Part shown: positions 1 through 7,690 of the stretch, one piece after another
Layout: each line of letters begins with the position of its first letter
Position numbering within the stretch: position 1 is the stretch's first letter
Assembly: GCA_028292435.1 (NCBI GenBank)
Contig: JAQGMI010000139.1
Coordinates: forward strand, 1 to 54,074
From: Betaproteobacteria bacterium
GTDB taxonomy: Bacteria > Pseudomonadota > Gammaproteobacteria > Burkholderiales > SG8-41
Length of the DNA: 54,074 nucleotides
Direction: 5' to 3'
The notes under the pieces: model-generated
The model's database searches: none
Told to the model about the DNA's origin: nothing
Seen by the model: only the letters and a program-made list of their open reading frames with translations
Position numbers and translations under genes: made by a program

Positions 1-137
1 ACCCTCGGCACCGCCCGTTCAGTTTCTTTACTAAAGTAACTCTCTACTTCCGCATCGTCGGTGCCGGCGCGGCCCGGGCGCCATAGCGCAGGATCGTCTG
101 AGTTTATCTCTGCGCCATCCACCTTGCCGATGGACAT
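1..137 (-). CDS. possible 5' part of an unidentified gene, cut by the window edge
   Basis: On the minus strand, downstream of the FMN oxidoreductase, a frame stays open from about 207 to position 1. The first ATG is at 137-135, and GTG codons lie at 164 and 158. The predicted start reads MSIGKVDGAEINSDDP, then continues with an acidic, plausible protein sequence of about 45 residues. It would be the next gene of the same transcript. I do not recognise the family and see no strong ribosome binding site, so this may be a chance open frame. Confidence 0.3.
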   Translation of the reverse strand, partial: MSIGKVDGAEINSDDPALWRPGRAGTDDAEVESYFSKETERAVPR

Positions 138-177
138 ATTGCCATTTAATTCTGTCACTACCACGTGCTGGCCAGGC

Positions 178-1443
178 TCAGCTTTTCCAATCCCGCGAAG
201 TCACATATTCACGATTAATATCCGCGACCTTCTGCGTCCCGCAATTCCCCATCACGAGTTTGAGTTCGCCCTGCATGATTTCGAGCACGCGGTTGACGCC
301 CGCTTCACCGAACGCGCCCAGGCCCCAGAGCGTTGGCCGGCCGATGCCGACTGCGGTGGCGCCGAGTGCGAGCGCTTTGAATACGTCGGTGCCGCGACGC
401 ACGCCGCCATCCAGAAATACCGGAATCTTTTTGCCGACCGCGGCAACGACTTCGGGCAGGGCTTCGATGGTGCCGCGTCCGGTTTCGGTGGAACGGCCGC
501 CATGGTTCGACACCAGGATTCCGTCGAGGCCGTGTTCGAGACACAACTTCGCGTCTTCGTGCGTCTCGATGCCTTTGAGGATGAATTTGCCTTTCCAGTA
601 ATCGCGCACGCGCGCGACGAATTTCCAGTCCATGGCCGGATCGGAGCTGCGCAGGCCTTTGAAGTCGATGCCTTCCTGCATGGGGCGATGGCGGCCAGCT
701 TCGGGCCCGCCTTTGTGACACGCTTCGCACTGCTGCAAATCCTTCGGGCGATTGCGCAAAAACGTTTCGCTGAAACGTCCCGTGGTGTTGTCGCAGGTGA
801 GTGCCAGCACCGTTACGCCGTTGGCCTGAAAGCGCTTCATCATCGCCACGCTCGCGTCCCACGAGTTCGGCGCATAGAACTGCTGCCATACGGGGCGGCC
901 GAGCGCCTTGGTGACTTCTTCAATCGAGATGCCGGTCGAGGTGGAGAGCATCTGCGGCGCACCGCGTGCCTTCGCCGCGCGCGCCACGCCCGGTTCTGCA
1001 TCGGGATGCATCGAGCCTTGCCCACCGGTGGGGCAGGTAAAAATCGGCGCGTTATAAGTCGTGCCAAACAAATCCACTTTCATATCCACCTTGGTGGCGT
1101 CGCGCAGACGGCGCGCGCGCAACTGCAGATGCCGGAACCCTTCACGATTGGCGAGCAGCGTGGCATCGTCATCCGTACCGCTCGACATGTATGCCCAGTG
1201 ACCTTGCTGCACTTTGACGCGCGCGGTCGCTTCCATGTCGAACACCGTCAACGCATCTTTTGGATTTTCGACCACGCTCATGCGGTCGCGCATGATGCTG
1301 GCGAAGCTGCTCGATTTGATGTCCTGCCCGAGAACGTTGTCGGCCAGAAAAGCGGCGAGGCCGCCTGCCGATGCGATATACGGGCTGGCGGCGAGATACT
1401 TCAGAAAATCGCGGCGAGCAACGGGCGATGTCTTGTCTGTCAT
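178..1443 (-). CDS. exported FMN-dependent alpha-hydroxy-acid dehydrogenase/oxidase with a CXXCH motif
   Basis: 421 residues of the lactate dehydrogenase/glycolate oxidase family, which oxidises 2-hydroxyacids with FMN. Residues 9-15 read ARRDFLK, a twin-arginine export signal, followed by a hydrophobic stretch to about residue 34, so the folded flavoprotein is probably exported. The TIM-barrel signatures are Lys290 (KGI), the catalytic-histidine segment SNHGGR at 312-317 and the FMN phosphate loop DGGVRRGTDVFKALALGA at 345-362. Unusually, CEACH at 239-243 fits the covalent haem c motif CXXCH and lies in the variable loop of the barrel. A periplasmic flavocytochrome feeding electrons to the respiratory chain is an inference; the motif could also be structural. 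Family certain, substrate unknown. The reading frame ends at 178. Confidence 0.9.
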   Translation of the reverse strand: MTDKTSPVARRDFLKYLAASPYIASAGGLAAFLADNVLGQDIKSSSFASIMRDRMSVVENPKDALTVFDMEATARVKVQQGHWAYMSSGTDDDATLLANREGFRHLQLRARRLRDATKVDMKVDLFGTTYNAPIFTCPTGGQGSMHPDAEPGVARAAKARGAPQMLSTSTGISIEEVTKALGRPVWQQFYAPNSWDASVAMMKRFQANGVTVLALTCDNTTGRFSETFLRNRPKDLQQCEACHKGGPEAGRHRPMQEGIDFKGLRSSDPAMDWKFVARVRDYWKGKFILKGIETHEDAKLCLEHGLDGILVSNHGGRSTETGRGTIEALPEVVAAVGKKIPVFLDGGVRRGTDVFKALALGATAVGIGRPTLWGLGAFGEAGVNRVLEIMQGELKLVMGNCGTQKVADINREYVTSRDWKS

Positions 1444-1788
1444 GGTGATCCTCCCTGTTGATTTGGTAGCCCGGTCTTAGCCGGTTTGTGCTGAAGAGGC
1501 GATTGTGCGCCGCCTGCGCCGGTTAGCCAAATCGCATAAACGCCTTGTTCAAAAGGGCATCCGGGCCTGGAGAGTAAAAAGGGGGTCGGAATACATTCTG
1601 ATTTTGAAATGCATCTCGACCCCTTGTTCAGGATCTGAATAGCTTAATAATTACGCGGCGGAAATCGAGGCCTTAATTTAATCGCGCCTATGTGTCGTGG
1701 TGTACAGAATTGTTTTATCGCGGCGTTTAGCATGGCGTATCTGAAGTGGATCAGAGACGTCACGCAAGACTACATAAGGAAAATAAAA
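1444..1788. other. intergenic region with a REP-like inverted repeat
   Basis: About 345 bases separate the divergently oriented oxidoreductase and DUF3309 genes. The region must hold both promoters. An inverted repeat (1579-1625) is the only clear structure. No convincing gene is visible; an upstream extension of the DUF3309 frame to 1690 lacks coding character. Confidence 0.6.
1579..1625. repeat. REP-like inverted repeat
   Basis: GGGGGTCG at 1581-1588 pairs with CGACCCC at 1617-1623, extended by AA/TT outside, around an AT-rich centre of 28 bases. The GGGGTC...GACCCC ends resemble dispersed repeats I know from beta- and gammaproteobacterial genomes, some of which are mobilised by RAYT transposases. 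Only one full copy is seen here, so the class is inferred from ends and position between genes. Confidence 0.45.
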
Positions 1789-1947
1789 ATGAGTATCGGA
1801 ATGATTCTTTTGATTGTGCTGGTGCTGGCGCTCGTGGGTGTGATTCCGGCCTGGGGCCATAGCAGCAGTTGGGGTTACGGCCCGAGCGGCGGGGTCGGCC
1901 TGCTGCTGACGATCGTATTGATCTTGTTTTTGCTCGGCAAGATATAG
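1789..1947 (+). CDS. DUF3309 family small membrane protein
   Basis: 52 residues starting MSIGMILLIVLVLALVGVIP. There are two hydrophobic segments (about 4-18 and 36-50) separated by a short polar loop rich in W, G, S and H (WGHSSSWGYGPSGG). This is the pattern of DUF3309 proteins, tiny inner-membrane proteins of unknown function common in proteobacteria and often found beside stress genes. The ATG at 1789 is chosen because AAGGA lies a suitable distance upstream (1777-1781) and family members begin exactly here. A CsbD gene follows about 50 bases downstream in the same direction, which supports a stress-related setting. Confidence 0.8.
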   Translation: MSIGMILLIVLVLALVGVIPAWGHSSSWGYGPSGGVGLLLTIVLILFLLGKI

Positions 1948-1998
1948 GCGCTATTTGCCATTTCGTTATTCGGACCATCACCACAGGAGCAAGTGAAC

Positions 1999-2181
1999 AT
2001 GAATGAAGACCAGATCAAAGGCGTGGCCAAAGACATTACCGGCAAAGTGCAGGAAGAAGCCGGCAAATTGGTTGGCAGCAAAGAGCAACAGATCAAAGGA
2101 CTGTCGAAGCAGATCAGCGGGCAGGTGCAGAAGGGCGTCGGCGACATCAAGCAGGCCGTCGAAGATTCCAGCAAGCATTAA
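1999..2181 (+). CDS. CsbD family general stress protein
   Basis: 60 residues, MNEDQIKGVAKDITGKVQEE..., with the CsbD hallmark of a charged helical repeat: 'IKGxAKxxxGKVQEExGKLxGxxxxQxKG'. CsbD proteins are small, soluble, predicted helical proteins induced by envelope or general stress; the molecular role is not known. The start at 1999 is preferred over the in-frame GTG at 1993 because CAGGAGC (1984-1990) sits at ideal distance. It probably shares a transcript with the DUF3309 gene just upstream. A short GC-rich inverted repeat without a T-run follows at about 2190-2212; I see no other gene before 2397. Confidence 0.85.
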   Translation: MNEDQIKGVAKDITGKVQEEAGKLVGSKEQQIKGLSKQISGQVQKGVGDIKQAVEDSSKH

Positions 2182-2396
2182 GCCGAAGGCGCGTCGTCGA
2201 GCGACGCCGCGCCGCATCAGTAGTTCAACGCGCTGGAATGATCGGTCCACTCGTAACGCTCAAAGTGCACGAGACACTACGTGCGGCTGCACGAATCGGA
2301 AATATTTACTGAAGCGAAGGCGGAACTAAGCTCGTCGCCTGCCGGATTGTGCCTTGTAGCATGGATCGGATCACGTCATCGATGGCAAGTCGGCTT

Positions 2397-3296
2397 TTAT
2401 TTGCTGCCCGCCACTTCCTCTAACGCTTCGACCAATCTATCGACCACCGGCGACCGATAGCCATGCTCGCGCGTGAACGCACCGACCGGGCGGTTCCACG
2501 TAAAGTCTTCCACCGCGACCGGGCGCAAGAGCTTGCTGTAATTTCTGGTTTGACTCACGACGGACCACGACTGAAACGCGAGTAGATCCGTTTCGGCGAC
2601 GATCTGCAGCAATGTCGGCAGGGAGTCCGTGCGAACGACGCATTTCGGCATTCCCAAACCCAAGTCTCTAAACCGTTGGGCGAGCCATTCCCATGGAAGC
2701 GTGGCAAGCGGCGGCATCGCCCAGCTCGCGTTTGCGATGGCATCAATCTTTTTACCGCGCATCTTCTGCACGGGATGATTTGCGCGGCTGATGACCGTAA
2801 CGCGGTCGCGCATGAGGTAGGTATGGCGCAAGCCGGGTATGGCGGATGAAGGAATGCTGGCAAGCACGAGGTCGAGCTTTTGTTCGCGCAACGCCGGGAA
2901 TAGCGTCTCGCTGTTGCCGCTGCTGATGTCCATCGTCACACCGGGGCAGCGCTTCAGAAGATCGATGCATGCGGTCGGCAGCAAATGTTGTGACGCTGAG
3001 AGTCCGGTGCCGATGCGCACGTGTCCGGCCTGGCCGGTGGCAAGTTCGGTCAACTCACGCCGGATGTCATCATCGGCGGCGTGCAACCGCTCCGCGTGCG
3101 CAACCAGGTGTTCACCGCAAATCGTTAAGCGAACGCCTTTTGGTGTCCGCTCGATCAGCTTGACGGCGAGCTCACGCTCCAGGCGCGCGATGCATTTCGT
3201 GATTGCGGGTTGAGTCAGGCCCAGGCTCAGCGCGGTGCGTCCCAGGTGCCCGTTGATTGCAACCGAGCGCAGGTAATCCAGATCTCGAAGTTCCAC
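2397..3296 (-). CDS. LysR family transcriptional regulator
   Basis: 299 residues, the normal LysR length. An N-terminal winged helix-turn-helix (about residues 1-60) contains the typical 'GHLGRTALSLGLTQPAITKCIARLERELAVKL' type pattern, followed by a substrate-binding domain with the family phrase 'HVRIGTGLSAS' near residue 95. It starts with GTG at 3296, preceded by GGAGGAAATC. It is divergent from the aldolase/Bug receptor pair starting at 3423, and LysR proteins commonly control the divergent neighbour in response to its substrate, so regulation of aldolase plus Bug is the likely job. I could not define a convincing T-N11-A operator in the 126-base gap. Confidence 0.92.
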   Translation of the reverse strand: MELRDLDYLRSVAINGHLGRTALSLGLTQPAITKCIARLERELAVKLIERTPKGVRLTICGEHLVAHAERLHAADDDIRRELTELATGQAGHVRIGTGLSASQHLLPTACIDLLKRCPGVTMDISSGNSETLFPALREQKLDLVLASIPSSAIPGLRHTYLMRDRVTVISRANHPVQKMRGKKIDAIANASWAMPPLATLPWEWLAQRFRDLGLGMPKCVVRTDSLPTLLQIVAETDLLAFQSWSVVSQTRNYSKLLRPVAVEDFTWNRPVGAFTREHGYRSPVVDRLVEALEEVAGSK

Positions 3297-3422
3297 GATT
3301 TCCTCCTGGATAGATCATAACTCATAGGAATCGAGATTAGAAAAGGAGGAATTTGAAGTTATCGGCGGCTTATGCGACGCTGGGGTCAATCTTCAACTTA
3401 TAGCCGAATGGAGCATCAAGCG

Positions 3423-4220
3423 ATGAATGCAGCGGAAAAGAAAATGGTCGATCTGCTGGTCGACCTCAAGGAAAATCACCACGCCTCAGCGATCAAAGGC
3501 AACATGGAAAGCACCGGCATGCAGACGTGGGAGCTCATGCGGCTCAAAGAGGTCGTGCTGAGGTCGGGGCTCAAGCTCACGGTTAAGCTCGGCGGCGCCG
3601 AGGCGATCACGGACATGCGCGAGGCGCGCGCGGTGGGTGCGGACCGTATCGCCGCGCCGATGACAAGCTGCGAGTTCTCCTTGAGAAAGTACGTCGCCGC
3701 GATCGACACCATTTTTCCGGCCGAGGAAAAGAAAGGCATCGATTTCATCTTCTATATCGAGACCATTACCGCGTACAACAATCTCGAAGCCATGCTGCAG
3801 GCGCCCAAGGTCGGTGAATTGTCCGGCCTCGTGATCGGGCGCGAAGACCTGGTCTGGTCGATGGGCATGACCGGCACAGACGATGATTACAACAACGCCA
3901 AAGTTCTTCAGCTCACGAAAGATACGTTGACGAAAGCGAAGGCGAAAGGTTTCGAGACGACCATCGGCGGCGGTACGACGAGCGAGCGCAACCTGAAGAC
4001 TCTCAAGGACCTTCCGCCCGGATTGCTCGATGGCTTCCAGACGAAAATGGTGCGGTTCAAATGCCCTGCCGCGTTCGACGACAAGAGCGCAGGCTTATTG
4101 AAAGCGACCGAGTTCGAAGTGCTGTGGCTGAAGAACCAATGCAGTTATTACGAAGCGGTCTCGAAAGAAAGTCTGAAGACAATCGAGAAGCTCGAAGCCC
4201 GGTACAAATCGCTGCAATAA
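3423..4220 (+). CDS. HpcH/HpaI aldolase/citrate lyase family protein
   Basis: 265 residues of the phosphoenolpyruvate/pyruvate TIM-barrel superfamily that includes citrate lyase beta subunit and HpaI aldolases. Visible landmarks are the strand motifs LTVKLGGAEAI (probable substrate/metal-side loop), FIFYIETITAYNN (acidic Glu typical for Mg2+ coordination) and LVIGREDLVWSMG near the middle. These enzymes cleave or form C-C bonds of hydroxyacids or their CoA esters. ATG 3423 is chosen over the upstream ATG at 3372 because GGAG lies at 3413-3416 and the upstream residues look non-coding. It is followed after 13 bases by a Bug receptor and is divergent from the LysR gene, suggesting a small regulated organic-acid uptake and cleavage unit. 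Substrate unknown. Confidence 0.85.
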   Translation: MNAAEKKMVDLLVDLKENHHASAIKGNMESTGMQTWELMRLKEVVLRSGLKLTVKLGGAEAITDMREARAVGADRIAAPMTSCEFSLRKYVAAIDTIFPAEEKKGIDFIFYIETITAYNNLEAMLQAPKVGELSGLVIGREDLVWSMGMTGTDDDYNNAKVLQLTKDTLTKAKAKGFETTIGGGTTSERNLKTLKDLPPGLLDGFQTKMVRFKCPAAFDDKSAGLLKATEFEVLWLKNQCSYYEAVSKESLKTIEKLEARYKSLQ

Positions 4221-4233
4221 AAGGCGGGCCTCG

Positions 4234-5220
4234 ATGAAGACGAACGCGCAACGGATCAAGGCGGCTGCGGGGAAATGCGCATGGGCCATTGCGGTCCTGT
4301 GCGCGGCGGGTACCGCTCCTGCGCAGACGGATTATCCGAACAAACCAATCCGCTTGCTCGTTGGTTTTGCGCCCGGCGGCGGAACAGACATCCTGGCGCG
4401 GATCATCGCGCAGCGACTCGGCGAAGTACTCTCGCAGCAGGTCGTCATCGACAATCGCGCCGGCGCGAACCAGATCATTGCGTCGGAAATCACGGCCGCC
4501 GCCCGTCCTGACGGCTACACGCTTTTCATGGCGTCGGCGGGATTCACCATCAATCCGGCGCTCCGCGACAAGCTGCCGTTCGATTCGATCAAGGATTTTT
4601 CGCCGATCGTTATGGCGGCCACGGCGCCTAACGTTCTGGTGATTCAGCCGTCGCTCGCTGTACGCTCAATTCCGGATTTGATGGCTCTCGCGCGTCGCAA
4701 CCCCCGACAGCTCCGCTATGGGTCAGGCGGCGTTGGTACGCCGAGTCATCTGAGCGGTGCGCTTTTTTGCGCGCTCAACAACATCAACATCGAACACATT
4801 CCGTACAAAGGTTCGGGTCAGGCGATAACCGCCATGCTGAGTGGAGAATTTCAAATCGCTTTTCCCCAGCTCTCCACGGCGATACCGCACATCAAGTCGG
4901 GAAAATTGACCGCGTTGGGCGTGACGACGATCCGCCGCTCCACCTTGATGCCGGATGTGCCGACCATTGCGGAATCCGGCACGCCAGGTTACGACACGAG
5001 CAGCTGGTCGGGACTGATGGGGCCGGCGGGCCTGCCGAAACAGTTAGTGAGCAAGCTCGGCGATGCGACCAATCGCATTCTCAAAGAACCAGCGACGTCA
5101 GATAAATTGGCCAATCAAGGCGCGGAAATAATTGGCGGCACTCCCGGGCAATTCGCCGCCACGCTCGTGCGTGAAATTGCGCAATGGAAAAAGCTGGTGG
5201 CTTCCGAGCAGATTAAATAG
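4234..5220 (+). CDS. Bug/TctC family tripartite tricarboxylate transporter receptor
   Basis: 328 residues, usual length. A signal peptide (about residues 1-30, ending near APAQ) is followed by the canonical mature start YPNKPIRLLVGFAPGGGTDILAR and later Bug signatures ('VVIDNRAGAN', 'AARPDGYTLFM', 'HIPYKGSGQA', 'PDVPTIAESGTPGYD'). Bug proteins bind carboxylates, amino acids or nicotinate-like ligands in the periplasm, either for a TctAB permease or as signalling receptors. No TctA or TctB gene is in the window, so a distant permease or a sensing role must be assumed. It lies 13 bases after the aldolase gene, presumably in one transcript, and ends 13 bases from the convergent hydrolase gene. 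Confidence 0.93.
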   Translation: MKTNAQRIKAAAGKCAWAIAVLCAAGTAPAQTDYPNKPIRLLVGFAPGGGTDILARIIAQRLGEVLSQQVVIDNRAGANQIIASEITAAARPDGYTLFMASAGFTINPALRDKLPFDSIKDFSPIVMAATAPNVLVIQPSLAVRSIPDLMALARRNPRQLRYGSGGVGTPSHLSGALFCALNNINIEHIPYKGSGQAITAMLSGEFQIAFPQLSTAIPHIKSGKLTALGVTTIRRSTLMPDVPTIAESGTPGYDTSSWSGLMGPAGLPKQLVSKLGDATNRILKEPATSDKLANQGAEIIGGTPGQFAATLVREIAQWKKLVASEQIK

Positions 5221-5233
5221 CCGGGGCGACGTT

Positions 5234-6079
5234 TCACTTGCCGCGCGGCCGCCATTTCCCCGATTCGACGAGCGCGAACAAGTCTTCGACCAACCGGTGC
5301 ATTGCGTCCGGTTCTTCGAGATTCACCAGATGGCCGGTGGCGGGAACAATCGCGAGCCGAACCGCCGGGCTGACTTGCTTCATGAAGAGACCCGAATCGA
5401 TCGCGCCCGGGTCTTCATCGCCGACGATCACCAGCGCAGGCACCTTCATCGCCCGCAACGCCCGCTCCATGCTGAAGAGAGAAACCCGGCGCCCCTGCAC
5501 GCGGCGAGTGATGTTGGCGCAGCCCTGTGCGGAATGCTGCATAAAGCGGCGGCAGAAGTCGTCGAACGCGCGCGGATTTTTGCGCTTCAACTGGACGCGA
5601 TTCTCCGCTTTGCGCAGGCCCTCCAGTACGACGCCGAGCCCGCCTTCTTCATACAGGCGCGCCCGCGCTTCGGTCTGACGCAAAAAGGCGGCTTTGTTGC
5701 GTGGATCGCCGCCGCTGCCGATGCCGATCATGGTCAGCGACAACGCCATGCGCGGATAGGTGAGGCCGAAATCCAGCGTCGTGCGCGAGCCCATCGAGCA
5801 GCCGATGATGTGCGCCTTCTTCAACCCGAGGTGGCGCATGACGACCGCGACGTCGTCCACTGCATGCTGGTGAGAATAGTTCGAGAGCGACTTCGGCACT
5901 TCCGACGGGGGATAGCCGCGCGCGTTGAAGGCGATGCAGCGATAGTAGCGGCTGAAATGCTGGATCTGCTTTTCCCAGCTCCACAGGTCACCGGAAAACT
6001 CGTGGCAGAACACGATCGGCGTGCCGGTGCCGGCTTCTTCGTAGTAAAGCCGTGCGCCGTCGGAATCGATATATGGCAT
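5234..6079 (-). CDS. alpha/beta hydrolase
   Basis: 281 residues with the complete alpha/beta-hydrolase triad: nucleophile elbow GCSMGS with Ser95, acid in 'VIVGDEDPGA', and His in 'ATGHLVNLEEPD' near the C-terminus. The oxyanion region is 'VFCHEFSGDLWSW' near residue 25. No signal peptide, so cytoplasmic. The closest functional types by pattern are 3-oxoadipate enol-lactonase-like and ring-cleavage hydrolases, but the substrate is not predictable. It follows the DUF35 gene by 18 bases and the thiolase on the same strand, so a role in removing CoA-derived or ester intermediates of that pathway is plausible. Confidence 0.88.
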   Translation of the reverse strand: MPYIDSDGARLYYEEAGTGTPIVFCHEFSGDLWSWEKQIQHFSRYYRCIAFNARGYPPSEVPKSLSNYSHQHAVDDVAVVMRHLGLKKAHIIGCSMGSRTTLDFGLTYPRMALSLTMIGIGSGGDPRNKAAFLRQTEARARLYEEGGLGVVLEGLRKAENRVQLKRKNPRAFDDFCRRFMQHSAQGCANITRRVQGRRVSLFSMERALRAMKVPALVIVGDEDPGAIDSGLFMKQVSPAVRLAIVPATGHLVNLEEPDAMHRLVEDLFALVESGKWRPRGK

Positions 6080-6097
6080 GTTGCTACCTTGCGCGCT

Positions 6098-6499
6098 TCA
6101 GGCCGGCGCGAAGACCGGCATCGCGACGCCGCCTTCGGTGTTCTTGAAGGTGACTTTGACTTTCTGGCCGATTTTCACCGTATCGAGATCGCAATCGACG
6201 ATGTTGGTCAGCATGGTCACGCCTTCGTCGAGCTTCACGTACGCGATGCAATACACGACGGGGCCGGCGCGGCGGCTCACGCTGTAGCTGTAAATCTCGC
6301 CGGTGCCTTTCGCCTGCGCCAATTGCACTTTGTCGCTGAAGCAGAACGGGCATAGCGCGCGCGGGTAGTGGTGGTGCTCGCCGCATTGGCTGCATTTGCC
6401 GAGTATGAGCTTGCCCGCGGCCGCCGCTTCGAAGTATTGCTGGTCGCCGGGATTCATCGACGTGTCGCGCATCTTTCTTTCCTGATAAGCAGTCGCCAT
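6098..6499 (-). CDS. DUF35 Zn-ribbon/OB-fold protein, thiolase partner
   Basis: 133 residues. An N-terminal rubredoxin-like zinc ribbon with CSQC (Cys36, Cys39) and CPFC (Cys50, Cys53) is followed by an OB-fold domain. DUF35 proteins usually form complexes with thiolase-fold or lipid-transfer proteins; they supply part of the acyl-CoA channel in ketothiolases, steroid retro-aldolases (Ltp2-DUF35) and polyketide acetyltransferases. The thiolase gene immediately upstream ends only 4 bases before this start, the standard arrangement of such pairs. The OB fold begins around residue 58 ('VQLAQAKGTGEIYSYS'). Confidence 0.9.
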   Translation of the reverse strand: MATAYQERKMRDTSMNPGDQQYFEAAAAGKLILGKCSQCGEHHHYPRALCPFCFSDKVQLAQAKGTGEIYSYSVSRRAGPVVYCIAYVKLDEGVTMLTNIVDCDLDTVKIGQKVKVTFKNTEGGVAMPVFAPA

Positions 6500-6503
6500 T
6501 GTC

Positions 6504-7670
6504 TTACTCCCTTTCCATGATCACTGTGGAGCTGCCGTGCCGGTGCCCGAGCGAGCCGCCGGTGCCGTGCGCGAGTGCCAAGTCGCAATTCTTCACCTGC
6601 ACCTTCGGATGCGCTTCACCGCGCAACTGGCGCACGGCCTCGATGACTTTGGTCATGCCGCCGCGATTCGCCGGGTGGTTGTTGCAGAGGCCGCCGCCGT
6701 CGGTGTTGAACGGCAGCTTGCCGATGCCGGAGATGAGATTGCCATCAGAGACGAATTTTCCGCCTTCGCCTTTTTTGCAGAAGCCGAGATCTTCAAGCTG
6801 CATGATCACGGTGATCGTGAAGCTGTCGTAGATCGACGCATATTTCATGTCGGTGGGTTTCACGCCGGCCTCTTCGAATGCACGCTTGCCCGACCAGCGG
6901 GCGCCGGAATAGGAGAGATCGATTTTGCCGCCCATCTGGTGCTTGAGCGCTTCACCGACGCCGATGATTTTTACTTTCGGCCGCTTCAACTGCTTCGCGA
7001 TCTCGGGCCGCGCCACGATCAGCGCGCCGCCGCCGTCGCTCACGACGCAGCAGTCCAGGCGGTGCAGCGGGTCCGAAATCATCGGCGAATTGATCACGTC
7101 TTCGACGGTGACTACGTTCTTCAGCATCGCATTCGGGTTGTGCTGCGCGTGATGCGAGGCCGCGACCTTGACCCACGCGAGCTGTTCGCTGGTCGTGCCG
7201 TATTCGTGCATGTGACGCATCGCCACCATCGCATACAAATTGACGGTGACCGGGCCGTACGGAATTTCATACGGCGCGTCCGGCAGGTAAGAGCCGCGTT
7301 CGCGCACCTGCGTGCCCGAGCTGCCTTCCGAATTCGGCCGGCCTGCAAGCGTGATGAGCGCGACGTTGCATTTTCCGGCGGCGATCGCTTCCGCCGCATG
7401 ACCGACGTGAACGAGATACGACGAGCCGCCGCAATCCGTCGTGTCGAAATGACGGAGCTTCAGGTTCATATAGTTGGCCATGCTGAATGCATTGGCCCCG
7501 GGCGCGTCACCGGCGCAAAAATAACCGTCGATGTCGTCTTTGGTGAGGCCGGCGTCCTCGATCGCGCCTTTCGCCACTTCGGCGTGCAACTGCGCGACGG
7601 ATGTATCGGGCGCCTTGCGCAAAGGATGCTCGTAAGCGCCGACGATGTATGCCTTCCCTTTAATGCTCAT
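6504..7670 (-). CDS. thiolase-fold protein (SCP2-thiolase/lipid-transfer type)
   Basis: 388 residues of the SCP2-type thiolase family without signal peptide. Conserved features are Cys80 in 'DTTDCGGSSYLVH' (position of the nucleophilic cysteine), 'CVVSDGGGALIVAR' in the middle, 'CNNHPANRGGMTK' and the C-terminal 'HGTGGSLGHRH' loop. This variant is typical of DUF35-partnered thiolases, which catalyse either thiolytic cleavage of 3-ketoacyl-CoA or retro-aldol cleavage of branched acyl-CoA. Which one applies here is open. Start ATG 7670 follows the NHL gene by 20 bases; the set NHL, thiolase, DUF35, hydrolase is probably one transcript. Confidence 0.9.
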   Translation of the reverse strand: MSIKGKAYIVGAYEHPLRKAPDTSVAQLHAEVAKGAIEDAGLTKDDIDGYFCAGDAPGANAFSMANYMNLKLRHFDTTDCGGSSYLVHVGHAAEAIAAGKCNVALITLAGRPNSEGSSGTQVRERGSYLPDAPYEIPYGPVTVNLYAMVAMRHMHEYGTTSEQLAWVKVAASHHAQHNPNAMLKNVVTVEDVINSPMISDPLHRLDCCVVSDGGGALIVARPEIAKQLKRPKVKIIGVGEALKHQMGGKIDLSYSGARWSGKRAFEEAGVKPTDMKYASIYDSFTITVIMQLEDLGFCKKGEGGKFVSDGNLISGIGKLPFNTDGGGLCNNHPANRGGMTKVIEAVRQLRGEAHPKVQVKNCDLALAHGTGGSLGHRHGSSTVIMERE

Positions 7671-7690
7671 GGTTGCCCTTTCGAATCTGA

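Noticed and set aside
61..1461. Long plus-strand open frame (466 codons) opposite the FMN oxidoreductase
   Set aside because: It lies antisense to a clear family member. Its protein has no recognisable motif and its length is a by-product of high G+C codon use.
5132..6355. Plus-strand open frame opposite the hydrolase and DUF35 genes
   Set aside because: It covers two well-identified minus-strand genes, is rich in Arg, Ala and Asp with no family pattern, and has no ribosome binding site.
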